Shown here: positions 34,590 through 44,205 of the stretch, in pieces
Position numbering within the stretch: position 1 is the first letter of the stretch
Layout: each line of letters starts with the position of its first letter
Source: Pseudoalteromonas umbrosa
Lineage (GTDB): Bacteria > Pseudomonadota > Gammaproteobacteria > Enterobacterales > Alteromonadaceae
Assembly (NCBI RefSeq): GCF_030125375.1
Contig: NZ_JASJUU010000002.1
Span: 329,968-393,967, forward strand
DNA length: 64,000 nucleotides
Direction of reading: 5' to 3'
The notes under the pieces: model-generated
Told to the model about the DNA's origin: nothing
Databases searched by the model: none
Seen by the model: only the letters and a program-made list of their open reading frames with translations
Made by a program: the position numbers and the translations under genes

Positions 34590-35489
34590 TTAAGACGCCT
34601 TTTTATTGACCCGAAACAATCCGCTTATCTGTCCTCCAAACTGATATAAAGTCAGGCTTAAGATTATGATAATCGTACCTACCAATAACAATGGTGTAAT
34701 CGACTCATTATTAATCTGAGCCCCTAATGTCATTGCAAGTCCTGGTGTGATCAAAGTTGTCAATGCAACGGTGCTGGCTTTCATTTTTTGTAAAATATGG
34801 AAATAAGCTAAAAATCCAAAGAACGAGCCAAAAATACCGAGGTACAAAGTTGACCACATTGACTTTTCACTCCATCTATCAACATCAAATGGTGCGCCCG
34901 CCAACAGCCACATAATCAAAAAGCCAGGAACAGCTACAATTAAGGAACCCAAAGTTGTCGCCATTGGGTGAATCACAATGCTAACTCGCTTTACAAGAAT
35001 GCCACTAATACTAAAATTGATAGTCGCAAATAAGACGTATATCAGGCCTAAAGGCTCAATATGTAACTCTTGGAGTTGAGTAAAGCACACTAAAAACATG
35101 CCCACTAATGCCAAACCAAGCGCACATTTTTTTACCGTTGTAAACTTATCCTCTCCCAGAAGCTTCTGCGCTAATACCCCTGAGATAATAGGTGCCAAAC
35201 CAAATACTAAAGATATGACACCGGAAGGAACTGTCTTTGATGCCAAATATGACAGCATCATACCAGCTAAAATCCCTCCGCCTGAATAGGCATATAAGCG
35301 CCATGCAGTGTTTGTCCAATGCATTTTAATTTTACAAAGCTTCACTACGACTGATGCGAGTATTAAAGCTATAACCATCCTTAGTAATACACTAGTAGTC
35401 GGTGCCATAGATGAGCTACTCCAGACAATTGTCAACGGTGTAGTAGACCAAATTAAAACGACAAATGCATAAGACAATTGCACGGGCAT
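34590..35489 (-). CDS. EamA/DMT-superfamily permease
   Basis: The 299 residues have ten hydrophobic segments in two EamA repeats. The first has YAFVVLIWSTTPLTIVW and LASKTVPSGVISLVFGLAPIISGVLAQKLLGE. The second has ATINFSISGILVKR and MKASTVALTTLITPGLAMTLGA. It exports metabolites such as amino acids or related solutes, with the specificity unknown. AAGGAT lies 10 bases upstream of the start. A leader hairpin sits at 35546-35571. Confidence 0.9.
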   Translation of the reverse strand: MPVQLSYAFVVLIWSTTPLTIVWSSSSMAPTTSVLLRMVIALILASVVVKLCKIKMHWTNTAWRLYAYSGGGILAGMMLSYLASKTVPSGVISLVFGLAPIISGVLAQKLLGEDKFTTVKKCALGLALVGMFLVCFTQLQELHIEPLGLIYVLFATINFSISGILVKRVSIVIHPMATTLGSLIVAVPGFLIMWLLAGAPFDVDRWSEKSMWSTLYLGIFGSFFGFLAYFHILQKMKASTVALTTLITPGLAMTLGAQINNESITPLLLVGTIIIILSLTLYQFGGQISGLFRVNKKAS

Positions 35490-35823
35490 TTCTATTTATC
35501 CTTATCAATTAAGGACGATAAATGGGGTGATTTATTCAAGATAAGCTAACCGCATTCATCGTCGCGGTTAGAAAAACGCTAAACCGCTACACACCTAGCC
35601 ATGTGACAGAGAGCCACTTGCAATTTATATGTGTATTGGAAAGCAATTTCATGGTGATTTCTTATTATCCTGTGAAGTAGAATGGTTACTATGTACCCTT
35701 CAATGGGCTGAGTCAATACGATTCACAAATAAAATCTGATAACCTCTCAAAGCAATTCAGATAGACAAATAAAAGAGCTTTAACATAGCATCGCTCAGTC
35801 ATTAATTCAGAGTAATTTAAAAA
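35490..35823. other. divergent intergenic region, 334 bases
   Basis: It lies between the EamA permease and the small membrane protein. It contains the stem-loop at 35546-35571 and is otherwise AT-rich, with no clear promoter or coding signal. Confidence 0.5.
35546..35571 (-). promoter_or_regulatory. 8-bp stem-loop upstream of the EamA gene
   Basis: CTAACCGC (35546-35553) and GCGGTTAG (35564-35571) form a perfect stem around a 10-base loop, 57 bases before the EamA start. There is no T run, so it is more likely an operator or leader structure than a terminator. Confidence 0.4.
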
Positions 35824-36195
35824 ATGTTTTTGGCCTATATTTTAGTAATTGTGCTTGTTAAGACGTCCCTTCTAGGCTTAGGTGCTATTAGCATCTTGCT
35901 CGCAGCACTCGCGCTATTAATTATAAAATATGCCCCATTAAAAATGGTGCAAACAACGAAAAATCAATTCAAAAAAATATACTTAGTAGTCCTATTTGGT
36001 CACTTAAGTGCTTATATCGGATTACTCATAAAGGCATTTTTTATCGATGGCGTTGAAGATATTCCAACATTTATTGTGAGTCATTTAGTGCTACACCATA
36101 TTCTATGCGCATTGGTTGCAGGCGTTACAACATTTATGGCGCTGCGCATATTCATTGCAAAGCGCAGCCACAATAGCGCCACAATCAAACACTAA
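35824..36195 (+). CDS. four-helix membrane protein, unknown
   Basis: The 123 residues carry four hydrophobic stretches: AYILVIVLVKTSLLGLGAI, ISILLAALALLIIKY, IYLVVLFGHLSAYIGLLIKAFF and HILCALVAGVTTFMALRIFI. It ends in a short basic/His tail. The ribosome site is poor. The family is not recognised. Confidence 0.6.
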   Translation: MFLAYILVIVLVKTSLLGLGAISILLAALALLIIKYAPLKMVQTTKNQFKKIYLVVLFGHLSAYIGLLIKAFFIDGVEDIPTFIVSHLVLHHILCALVAGVTTFMALRIFIAKRSHNSATIKH

Positions 36196-36312
36196 TTTAT
36201 TAAAGTTCATTATTGACTTATCCTTGAGCGTATTTTAGGCAAATCGTACCTAAAGAAATAACAGGGTTGGCCGATTAATAGATCAGTAAATCAGACTCTA
36301 AAGGATAAGGTG

Positions 36313-37713
36313 ATGATTAATCGACTGGTCAATTCAGTTCATGGCAGTGCACATAGCTATTCTAACAACAATAAAAACACGCCTCTCAATTCAGCACTCA
36401 AAGATGCAGACTCAAGGTATGAATCGAATACATTACCCAGTGGCGCTGGTTATCATGTATCACTTTCAACTTCTCAAAACGACGATTTTTTCAAAGATGT
36501 CATAGATGATATATTCTTTAAAGCAATACCGGACTTGGTTTCTTTTGGCTATGTCAGTGTATACAGGGTTCAAGCTGATAGTTATGAGGAAAATAGGTTT
36601 CAATATGGAGAGCTCACAGAGCAAAGCGATATTGATGCATTCTTAGCACAAAAAGACAGACTATCCTCAGACGGACAAATTCGATTTTCATTTGTAAAAC
36701 CCACGAAAGAATTACTCAATCTGAGCCAACGTTTAAATGACGATGAATTAGAAAAACTGGCCGAAGTCCTAACATCTGCGCCGCGCTATAATGAGTACAC
36801 CAACTTAATCAGCGATCACAGTGAAGACATCGTCTCAACATTAAGCACATTATCAGATGATGTGCTCAGTAGTTCACTGGACGTTATGGCTCACTTAGTT
36901 CAACAAAATAAAGCACACGATAGAACGCCTCCCTTCACGCCTGAGGGGCTGCTAAGTGAGGATGGTATTGAAAGCCCATTGCTACGAGTTGAATACGGCC
37001 CATTTGAAGATCTGGGATTAAGGGAGTTAAACGATTACTCTTCTCACCTGATGCAATACGTTAAATTGCTTGATAACAATAAAATGCATGATGGCCAATT
37101 ATTAGAACTCAATCAACATATTAGCCAAGGTGATTTTGTAACAAATGCAGGGTTCGTTGATATGGCCATTACCATCAAACCTTTTGAGCAAGACAGTTTC
37201 TTTGCCATGTTACAAGAAGTAGATAAGTCTAATAGTGAGAATATTTTCGCCATGCTAGGACAACAAACAGATAAATGGGCGCATACTCAGTACTTTATGA
37301 CAGAAGACCAGGAATTTGTAGTACATCATGATGAAGATACCAATGAAAGCGAGCGCAGGGATTTGCATAAAAGCGTCTTGGAAGCGTATGAAAATAAAGG
37401 GCTAAGCTGGATGAATGAAGTCATTGAGCTTACTTTCGATACGCCCGCAGCGACTCACGGGGATATGTGGAAACAGCTTTTGCATGATGTAGAAAACCAT
37501 CCAGATGGATTTATACATTCTGACTCCATTGAGGTTTGGGCAGAGAATAATATAGACACTATCAAGCAAAACTTTGTGCAGCAGCAGTTACAAAAAATCT
37601 ATGCTTTCAACCTCGATTTATCTGTCCCGTACCAATTAGGCGAGTTGAAATACATCGAACCTGAAATTGAAGAAGTACTAGACAGAAATGATATCAAAAA
37701 TAATGAAGAGTAA
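36313..37713 (+). CDS. large acidic protein of unknown function
   Basis: The 466 residues are acidic and soluble, without signal peptide or membrane segment. The N-terminal 50 residues are Ser/Asn-rich and look disordered (HGSAHSYSNNNKNTPLN). The remainder is probably alpha/beta, with motifs such as QNDDFFKDVIDDIFFKAIP, LNDDELEKLAEVL and WMNEVIELTFDTPAA. I recognise no family or catalytic site. The start at 36313 sits well behind AAGGA. The next gene encodes a smaller protein with a similar Ser/His/Gln-rich N-terminus, which hints that the two are functionally paired. Confidence 0.65.
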   Translation: MINRLVNSVHGSAHSYSNNNKNTPLNSALKDADSRYESNTLPSGAGYHVSLSTSQNDDFFKDVIDDIFFKAIPDLVSFGYVSVYRVQADSYEENRFQYGELTEQSDIDAFLAQKDRLSSDGQIRFSFVKPTKELLNLSQRLNDDELEKLAEVLTSAPRYNEYTNLISDHSEDIVSTLSTLSDDVLSSSLDVMAHLVQQNKAHDRTPPFTPEGLLSEDGIESPLLRVEYGPFEDLGLRELNDYSSHLMQYVKLLDNNKMHDGQLLELNQHISQGDFVTNAGFVDMAITIKPFEQDSFFAMLQEVDKSNSENIFAMLGQQTDKWAHTQYFMTEDQEFVVHHDEDTNESERRDLHKSVLEAYENKGLSWMNEVIELTFDTPAATHGDMWKQLLHDVENHPDGFIHSDSIEVWAENNIDTIKQNFVQQQLQKIYAFNLDLSVPYQLGELKYIEPEIEEVLDRNDIKNNEE

Positions 37714-37821
37714 AGTAAAGATGGTTCTTGCCAGAAATAGCGAGTTATCATTCGCGCTTCCACATTATTTGCGCAATTAGTAGTCAAAATAAAATGACTA
37801 ACCTGTTGGAGCTAATTGCCC

Positions 37822-38268
37822 ATGATCACACAAGCTACGCAATCATATTCACACTCTGCACAAGCAAGTCGCCCTCAGATCACATTATCTGAGCAGCAAA
37901 CAAGTACTATCAAAGAAACATTGGAACAGTTTGACCCTGAAAACTTGTCGGAAGCCGATGCACAAAGCATCGTAAACAGTTTCAGTGAAGCCGGTATTAA
38001 ACCGTCAAAAGCATTGGCTGAGCAGATGTCTGAACTCGGCTTTGATGCCAAAGCAGTTGGCGAACTCGCAGGCGCACCAACAAAGCCCCCAAAAGACAAG
38101 TCTTCTCCACAAGTGGATTTAAAGCAAGTCGTGGATTATTTAAGTGACGCATTGTCCGAAAAAGATACTAATCAATTAAATGATGAGCAAAAGCAAGTAC
38201 TCTTATCTGACTTAAAGTCTCAACTCGGTTTGCCTGAAGATGGAAACTTAGTGAATATTCATGTTTGA
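37822..38268 (+). CDS. small acidic helical protein of unknown function
   Basis: The 148 residues begin with a flexible N-terminus (QSYSHSAQASRPQ). Two helical acidic segments follow: SEADAQSIVNSFSEAGIKPSKALAEQMSELGFDA and SEKDTNQLNDEQKQVLLSDLKSQLGLPED. There is no signal peptide. ATG at 37822 is chosen; TTG at 37816 is closer to TTGGAG and is an alternative. It is 108 bases downstream of the large acidic protein and likely belongs with it. The family is not recognised. Confidence 0.6.
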   Translation: MITQATQSYSHSAQASRPQITLSEQQTSTIKETLEQFDPENLSEADAQSIVNSFSEAGIKPSKALAEQMSELGFDAKAVGELAGAPTKPPKDKSSPQVDLKQVVDYLSDALSEKDTNQLNDEQKQVLLSDLKSQLGLPEDGNLVNIHV

Positions 38269-38297
38269 AATTTAAACGGTGTTGTGTCATTGTAGCG

Positions 38298-38322
38298 TTA
38301 TCGAGTGGGAACCATTCGATAA
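38298..38322 (+). promoter_or_regulatory. 25-bp dyad upstream of nadM
   Basis: TTATCGA and TCGATAA are separated by 11 bases, and the inner bases also pair (TGG with CCA, plus one G-T), leaving a GAA loop. The element ends 62 bases before the nadM start. It could be an operator for NAD-dependent control or a leader hairpin. Confidence 0.45.
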
Positions 38323-38384
38323 TCACAACGTAAGCGGGATAGACCTGCGTCGCGTTTTACAACAACAGCAAGGGGTTTGCTGCA

Positions 38385-39446
38385 ATGACATTACAACACG
38401 ATCAAAAGTACGACTTTCTCGTATTTATTGGCCGTTTTCAGCCTTTTCATCAAGGTCACTTAGCTGTGATACAAGAAGGGTTGATGCGTGCTGAACATCT
38501 TATCATTTTGTGTGGCTCTGCCCACCAGCCAAGAACAGTAAGAAACCCATGGACATGCTCTGAAAGAGAGTTAATGATCCGCGGTTCACTCACCACTGAA
38601 CAAAACAATCGAGTCCACATCGCTCCTCTAATGGATACTGTCTACAACGACGATTCTTGGGTTCGTAACGTGCAAACAACCGTTAAAGGTATCATTACCG
38701 CGCAACATAAAGTGCCACACAAAACGCCTCAAGTAGGTTTAATTGGTCACAGTAAAGACCAGTCATCTTACTACTTAAACTTATTCCCCCAATGGGGATC
38801 GGTTCCTGTAGAAAACTACCAATCTATCTCTGCCACGCCAATTCGGAAGCAACTCTTTTCATCTCAAGGTGAAGATTTTTTAACTTCGCAAAATGCCCTA
38901 GTGTTACCTCACTTTGTGCGTGATACGCTAGACAAGTTTATGCGAACCGATGACTACTCTGCCATTCAAAGCGAGCATGACTTCATCGAAAAATATCGCC
39001 AAGCATGGCAAAACGCCCCTTACCCGCCGACATTTGTCACCGTCGATGCGGTGGTCGTACAAAGTGGCCATGTATTGCTAATTGAACGAAAAGCACGCCC
39101 TGGAAAAGGGCTGTGGGCGCTACCCGGTGGTTTTGTCGATGGCAGTGAAAAGCTTGTTGATGCTTGTTTGAGAGAACTCAGAGAAGAAACCAAGTTAAAG
39201 GTCCCTGCCCCGGTATTAATGGGGTCAATGAAGCAACAACAAGTATTTGATGACCCAAATAGATCGGCACGAGGACGCACTATCACTCATGCATTTTATT
39301 TTGATTTGGCGCCGAATAAATTACTGCCCAAAGTCAAAGGCGGGGATGACGCCAAGCATGCCATGTGGGTGCCGCTTGCAGAGTTAGAGCCAAGTAAATT
39401 ATTTGAAGATCATTACTTTATCATTCAAGAATTAACCGGTATGTAA
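38385..39446 (+). CDS. nadM: bifunctional NMN adenylyltransferase / Nudix hydrolase
   Basis: The 353 residues have an N-terminal nucleotidyltransferase (about 1-185) with FIGRFQPFHQGHL (HxGH class) and a C-terminal ISATPIRKQL motif. The C-terminal Nudix domain has the complete box GGFVDGSEKLVDACLRELREETKL. The first domain makes NAD from NMN and ATP; the Nudix domain probably hydrolyses ADP-ribose. The nadV gene follows 56 bases later, so NMN made by NadV feeds NadM. Together the two enzymes form a nicotinamide-to-NAD salvage route. Confidence 0.93.
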   Translation: MTLQHDQKYDFLVFIGRFQPFHQGHLAVIQEGLMRAEHLIILCGSAHQPRTVRNPWTCSERELMIRGSLTTEQNNRVHIAPLMDTVYNDDSWVRNVQTTVKGIITAQHKVPHKTPQVGLIGHSKDQSSYYLNLFPQWGSVPVENYQSISATPIRKQLFSSQGEDFLTSQNALVLPHFVRDTLDKFMRTDDYSAIQSEHDFIEKYRQAWQNAPYPPTFVTVDAVVVQSGHVLLIERKARPGKGLWALPGGFVDGSEKLVDACLRELREETKLKVPAPVLMGSMKQQQVFDDPNRSARGRTITHAFYFDLAPNKLLPKVKGGDDAKHAMWVPLAELEPSKLFEDHYFIIQELTGM

Positions 39447-39502
39447 ATGCCAATGCCGATTGGGATAGACCCAGTTAGCAAATAGATAGGAGGAACTCCA
39501 TC

Positions 39503-40876
39503 ATGACTAATATCATACTTAACGCAGATAGCTACAAAGCCTCACACTTTAAGCAGTATCCAGAAGGCACTAGCCAAGTATCTAGCTATATTGAGCCTCG
39601 AGGTGGGCAATATGACAAAGCGCTGTTTTTTGGTTTACAAATGTTCATTAAACAGTACTTAACTACCCCACTCACGCATCAAGATGTTGATGATGCTAAA
39701 ACCATTTTAGAGGCCCATGGCGTGCCTTTTCATGAGGCTGGTTGGCGACACATAGTCGACAAACACCAAGGCTTGCTGCCCATAAAAATCCAAGCTTTAT
39801 CTGAAGGGAGCGTTGTGCCTATCAGTAATGCATTGGTCCAAGTTATTAATACCGACCCCAAATGCGCATGGCTAACCAGCTATGTTGAAACCGCCCTACT
39901 GCGCGCAATTTGGTACCCAACCACAGTTGCCACTGTGTCTTACCACTGCAAACAAATTATTCAGCAATATTTGGCCGAAACGGCTGACTCACTAGATGGG
40001 CTTGAATTTAAGCTACATGATTTTGGTGCGCGCGGCGCAACCACTGAAGAGGCAGCTGCTGTGGGTGGCGCTGCGCACTTACTCAATTTTATGGGTACAG
40101 ATACGCTCAGTGCCATTGTCGCTGCAAGACGATTTTATGACGCAACTATGCCAGGGTTTTCAATTCCTGCGGCAGAGCACAGTACCATTACAGCATGGGG
40201 TAAAAACGGCGAAAAAGCAGCATATGAGAATATGCTCAAACAATTTTCAGGCCCTGGAAAGCTCGTCGCAGTAGTCAGTGATTCATACGACCTTTGGCAT
40301 GCTATCGATAACATCTGGGGCGATGAGCTGAAAGAGCAAGTAGAGCAAACAGGTGGCACTTTGGTGATCCGCCCTGACAGTGGCGAACCTGTAGAAGTGG
40401 TTACCAAAACCATCGAAAAGTTGATGGTAAAGTTTGGCTATCGCATCAATAGCAAAGGCTATCGTGTATTACCTGATTGCGTTCGTGTGATCCAAGGGGA
40501 TGGCATTGCAGAAAACAGCATTCGCGAAATTTTACACACCATGAAAACCAAGCAACAAAGCGCTGAGAATATCGCATTTGGCATGGGCGGTGCGCTGCTG
40601 CAAAAACTCGATAGAGACACCATGCAATTTGCCATGAAAGCAAGCGCTGTCAAAGTCAAAGGCCTGTGGCATGATGTATTTAAAGATCCCATCACAGATC
40701 ACGGAAAACGCAGTAAAAAAGGTCGCCTTGCAGTGGTTCACGATAAGGTTAAAGGGATGAAGACCATTCGTGAGAGTGATTTGGGCAACCGCGAGAACTT
40801 ACTTAAAACTGTATTCAAAAACGGGCAATTATTGATTGAGCACAGCTTTGACGAAATCAAAGCGAACATCCGCTAA
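39503..40876 (+). CDS. nadV: nicotinamide phosphoribosyltransferase
   Basis: The 457 residues match the NadV/NAMPT family and convert nicotinamide and PRPP to NMN. Visible features are LNADSYKASHFKQYPEGTSQVSSYIEPRGG at the N-terminus, KLHDFGARGATTEEAAAVGGAAHL, the active-site region AAEHSTITAWG, VSDSYDLWHAIDNIWG, LVIRPDSGEPVE and QGDGI. AGGAGG lies upstream of the ATG. It is second in the nadM-nadV operon and is followed by a strong terminator. Confidence 0.95.
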   Translation: MTNIILNADSYKASHFKQYPEGTSQVSSYIEPRGGQYDKALFFGLQMFIKQYLTTPLTHQDVDDAKTILEAHGVPFHEAGWRHIVDKHQGLLPIKIQALSEGSVVPISNALVQVINTDPKCAWLTSYVETALLRAIWYPTTVATVSYHCKQIIQQYLAETADSLDGLEFKLHDFGARGATTEEAAAVGGAAHLLNFMGTDTLSAIVAARRFYDATMPGFSIPAAEHSTITAWGKNGEKAAYENMLKQFSGPGKLVAVVSDSYDLWHAIDNIWGDELKEQVEQTGGTLVIRPDSGEPVEVVTKTIEKLMVKFGYRINSKGYRVLPDCVRVIQGDGIAENSIREILHTMKTKQQSAENIAFGMGGALLQKLDRDTMQFAMKASAVKVKGLWHDVFKDPITDHGKRSKKGRLAVVHDKVKGMKTIRESDLGNRENLLKTVFKNGQLLIEHSFDEIKANIR

Positions 40877-40886
40877 TACAATGTTT

Positions 40887-40923
40887 AGTCACATAATGGC
40901 GTATGCCATTGTGTGACTTTTTT
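40887..40923 (+). terminator. rho-independent terminator of nadMV
   Basis: AGTCACATAATGGC (40887-40900) pairs with GCCATTGTGTGACT (40905-40918) with one G-T pair and a GTAT loop. A T run follows. Confidence 0.9.
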
Positions 40924-41014
40924 CCATTCAACACCAACAGTGAGTTCCGAAACTGGCCAGTAGTAGAGGGTAATTCGCATATACTTACCTCATTGACGAG
41001 GAAGGACTGATTTG

Positions 41015-42376
41015 ATGTTAGATGTAGAAATCTGTAAAAAAGCACGCCATTCAAGAGACCCGCGCTTTGACGGTAAGTTTTTTATTGCAGTAAAAACCAC
41101 AGGTATCTATTGCCGTACCACTTGCCCTGTGCATCCTCCTAAAGAAGAAAATGTGACTTATTTTAGTACTGCAATGTCCGCAGCACAGGCGGGGTATCGT
41201 CCATGTCTACGCTGCAGGCCAGACAGTGCACCTGGCTCTGCACCATGGAAAGGGGTTGGCACAACATTAGACAGAGCCCTTCACTTAATAGATCAAGGTG
41301 CGCTACAACAGGGCTCCTTACCTCAACTTGCCAGCCGGCTTGGCGTCAGTGACCGATATGTTCGTAAGCTATTTAATCAGCACCTTGGGGTGTCGCCAAA
41401 AGCTTATGCGTTATATCAGCAATGCCTGTTCGCCAAGAAATTACTGCATCAAACTCAGCTCCCTATCACAGAAATTGCCTTGGCAAGCGGCTTCGATAGT
41501 ATACGTCGCTTCAATGACTGCTTTAAAAACCAGTTACAGCTGACCCCCACGAAAATGCGCAAACAGCAAGACCAAAGCAATTCAAACATTACATTGACGC
41601 TTTATTATCGTCCCCCCTTCAACTGGCAAAAAATGCAGCAATTTTTGTCCAAGCGCCAAATCGACGGACTTGAATGGGTAACGGACGATAGCTATGGCCG
41701 CACCTTTTTTTGGCAAGATTGCAAAGGGCAATTCACTGCCAAGCACTGTGATCAAAAGCATTGTTTTGAAGTAGACATTGAAATAGACGAAATCAAATAC
41801 CTTAAACCTGTGGTAAACAATATCCGCCGTATTTTAGATTTGGACGCCGACTTGGGCCAAATTGAAGGGGATTTGAAAAATGCACTACCCAATGAGTTTA
41901 CATTGGTCACTGGGCTAAGGTTACCCGGGATCTGGAGCTTATTTGAAGCAGGTGTACGGGCCATACTTGGACAACAAGTCTCAGTGCAAGCAGCGAAAAA
42001 TTTGGTCACTCAGCTGGTACACGAGCTGGGAGAAAAACATGAAGAACAGGCGTTTTTCCCAACCCCAAAAGCAATGGCGACCAGTGATTTGGCTTTTTTA
42101 AAAATGCCCACCGCACGCAGGCAAACGCTGATCCGCTTTGCTGAGCATTTTTCACAAAACGATGTGACCGACAATGCAGATGACTGGTTACCGATTAAGG
42201 GAATTGGCCCTTGGACAGTCGCTTATGCCAAAATGCGTGGACAAAGCGACCCGGATATTTTTCTGGCTTCCGACCTTGGTGTGATCAAAGCCCTAAAATC
42301 ACAACAAGCATTTGATGATAAAAAAATTTCACCTTGGCGCAGCTACCTCACTTTTCAACTATGGAGTCAATTATGA
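41015..42376 (+). CDS. Ada-like zinc/AraC domain fused to AlkA 3-methyladenine glycosylase
   Basis: The 453-residue DNA-repair fusion has an N-terminal Ada zinc module with Cys in YCRTTC and CLRCRP (methylphosphotriester-acceptor type). An AraC helix-turn-helix follows (SRLGVSDRYVRKLFNQHLGVSPKAY and ITEIALASGFDSIRRFNDCFK). The C-terminal AlkA part has LPGIWSLFEAGVRAILGQQVSVQAAKNL and the HhH-GPD motif LPIKGIGPWTVAYAKMRG, with catalytic Asp in FLASDLGV. It excises alkylated bases and may activate its own operon when methylated. Its stop overlaps ogt (ATGA). GAGGAAGGA precedes the start. Confidence 0.93.
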   Translation: MLDVEICKKARHSRDPRFDGKFFIAVKTTGIYCRTTCPVHPPKEENVTYFSTAMSAAQAGYRPCLRCRPDSAPGSAPWKGVGTTLDRALHLIDQGALQQGSLPQLASRLGVSDRYVRKLFNQHLGVSPKAYALYQQCLFAKKLLHQTQLPITEIALASGFDSIRRFNDCFKNQLQLTPTKMRKQQDQSNSNITLTLYYRPPFNWQKMQQFLSKRQIDGLEWVTDDSYGRTFFWQDCKGQFTAKHCDQKHCFEVDIEIDEIKYLKPVVNNIRRILDLDADLGQIEGDLKNALPNEFTLVTGLRLPGIWSLFEAGVRAILGQQVSVQAAKNLVTQLVHELGEKHEEQAFFPTPKAMATSDLAFLKMPTARRQTLIRFAEHFSQNDVTDNADDWLPIKGIGPWTVAYAKMRGQSDPDIFLASDLGVIKALKSQQAFDDKKISPWRSYLTFQLWSQL

Positions 42377-42903
42377 GCTTGTACACAGACTATTTTCAAA
42401 GCCCACTGGGGCTGATTGAAATAAAGGCATCTGATATCGGCGTGCGCCAACTGATATTTTGCGGGGAGCAAACGTCTGATGTACATCCCAGCGCATTATT
42501 GCAAGAGTGTAAACAGCAATTATCTGCATATTTTGACCAGAAGCTGACGCAATTTGATCTCGACCTTGACTGGCAAGGCACGTCTTTTCAAAAACAAGTC
42601 TGGCAGGCTTTAACGACCATCCCATTTGGCCAGAGTTTATCTTACTTAGAATTAGCACAACAGCTTAATAACCCCAAAGCTGTGCGCGCAGTTGGCGGTG
42701 CCAATGGCCGAAATCCGATTACCTTGATCGTGCCCTGTCATAGAGTAATAGGCGCCAATGGTAAAATGACAGGCTATGCAGGTGGCGTGCTACGTAAGCA
42801 ATGGCTGTTAGCCCATGAAGGCTTAATCGATCAAAAGCCAAATGATCAAGCTATCGCACAGCTAGCTTCTCAACGCCAAGCCAAAACTGAGTTTTTACAA
42901 TAG
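42373..42903 (+). CDS. ogt: methylated-DNA-protein cysteine methyltransferase
   Basis: The 176 residues transfer the methyl group from O6-methylguanine to an internal Cys. The active site is IVPCHRVIGANGKMTGYAGG. The DNA-binding helix region is FQKQVWQALTTIPFGQSLSYLELAQQL. The start at 42373 (MSLYTDYFQSPLG) shares ATGA with the Ada/AlkA stop, so translation is coupled. Confidence 0.93.
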   Translation: MSLYTDYFQSPLGLIEIKASDIGVRQLIFCGEQTSDVHPSALLQECKQQLSAYFDQKLTQFDLDLDWQGTSFQKQVWQALTTIPFGQSLSYLELAQQLNNPKAVRAVGGANGRNPITLIVPCHRVIGANGKMTGYAGGVLRKQWLLAHEGLIDQKPNDQAIAQLASQRQAKTEFLQ

Positions 42904-43167
42904 GTGTTCTGACAGCAAGTCATCGACACTTCGAACGTAAATACCGATCAATCCGCTGTATATTGGTAGCAACCAAACCACAGCGGATAAGCCAAAAGTA
43001 CATCAACAGCCCAAATCATTTAGACACTTGGTTGACCCTGATAACCCCCCTGTATTAACGACACAAAGAGTTATCAAATAATTAACACAAAAAACCTTTA
43101 AAGTAAGAATAAATTATATATATTTATTAGGGTGACAGTGCATAAATTATGGTAGAGAGTATGTCGC

Positions 43168-44205
43168 GTGCCAGTAAAAAGTAACAGTCAGTATTCGCTG
43201 CGTTTAAACACCTATTTTGATGGTAAAGGCAGAGTGTTTCCGCTTTTATCGTTAATCATTTTGGCAGTGTTTACCCCCTTAGCAATCAAAAACCTGATTA
43301 TCGGTGAGCATGCCCTCGGTACACTCATTTTGATTTTTGTGTGCGCTTTTATTGCCGATGCACACGCATTAATTAAAGGCCGTGCCTTGCCCATTCATGA
43401 GCATATTATTGCTACTTTAGCCATATCATGTGTCGCATTATCGCTTTTTACCTTGGGCGCTGGCACTATTTTTTGGGTATTTCCTGTGAGTATTATCATC
43501 AGCTTCGCATTTCCGTTGGCCACATCCATTCTCTTTAATTGTGCATTACTACTCACCGCAACCACCTATGTGTTTTTGAATTATGATATGGCGGATGCGC
43601 TGAGGTTTTTCTTTGCCTATTTACTCACGGCTTGCTCAGTCCACTTGTTACTCAAACATATTGATGCCCTGCACACGCTATTAAAAGAGGAGTCAAGCAA
43701 AGATGCCCTCACAGGGGCGCTGAACCGAAGACAACTCAACCTATTTTTGAAAGACGCGTTGGCAAATAAGGTGCACTACCACTATGACTCGACACTGATC
43801 ATGATTGATGTGGACCATTTTAAGCAAATAAACGACGTATATGGTCACGCGAAAGGTGACGAAGTACTTATCAACTTGGTGTCTGATATTCGCGAACAGA
43901 TCAGAGAAACAGATTTACTGTTTCGTGTTGGGGGAGAGGAATTTGTCGTACTGCTCCCAAATACAGATCTCAAAACAGCGCAAAAAGTCGCACAAAAACT
44001 CAGGGCAAATATCAAATCTCTCGCCCTACTCGATAATCAAACTATCACCGTCAGCTTGGGCTTATGTGCAAGTGCTGATGACCTGACACAAACAAAATGG
44101 ATGAACTGCGCTGACAAAGCTTTATATGCAGCTAAGCAACGTGGACGCGACAGGGTTTGTCAGTACAACTTGCATCACAACCGTATCGAAGACGTGGCAG
44201 CCTAA
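43168..44205 (+). CDS. membrane diguanylate cyclase (GGDEF)
   Basis: The 345 residues have about six hydrophobic segments in the N-terminal half (about 20-165), then a GGDEF domain with active site RVGGEEFVVLLP. The product-inhibition I-site RETD is five residues before GGEEF. The substrate and metal region DALTGALNRRQLN and MIDVDHFKQINDVYGHAKGDEVL are intact. It makes cyclic di-GMP. The start is GTG at 43168 behind GGTAGAGAG; an ATG seven bases earlier is out of frame. It stands alone. Confidence 0.93.
   Translation: MPVKSNSQYSLRLNTYFDGKGRVFPLLSLIILAVFTPLAIKNLIIGEHALGTLILIFVCAFIADAHALIKGRALPIHEHIIATLAISCVALSLFTLGAGTIFWVFPVSIIISFAFPLATSILFNCALLLTATTYVFLNYDMADALRFFFAYLLTACSVHLLLKHIDALHTLLKEESSKDALTGALNRRQLNLFLKDALANKVHYHYDSTLIMIDVDHFKQINDVYGHAKGDEVLINLVSDIREQIRETDLLFRVGGEEFVVLLPNTDLKTAQKVAQKLRANIKSLALLDNQTITVSLGLCASADDLTQTKWMNCADKALYAAKQRGRDRVCQYNLHHNRIEDVAA

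Noticed and set aside
38269..38384. known NAD riboswitch before nadM
   Set aside because: The dyad is a simple hairpin. I could not match the conserved parts of a described NAD riboswitch.
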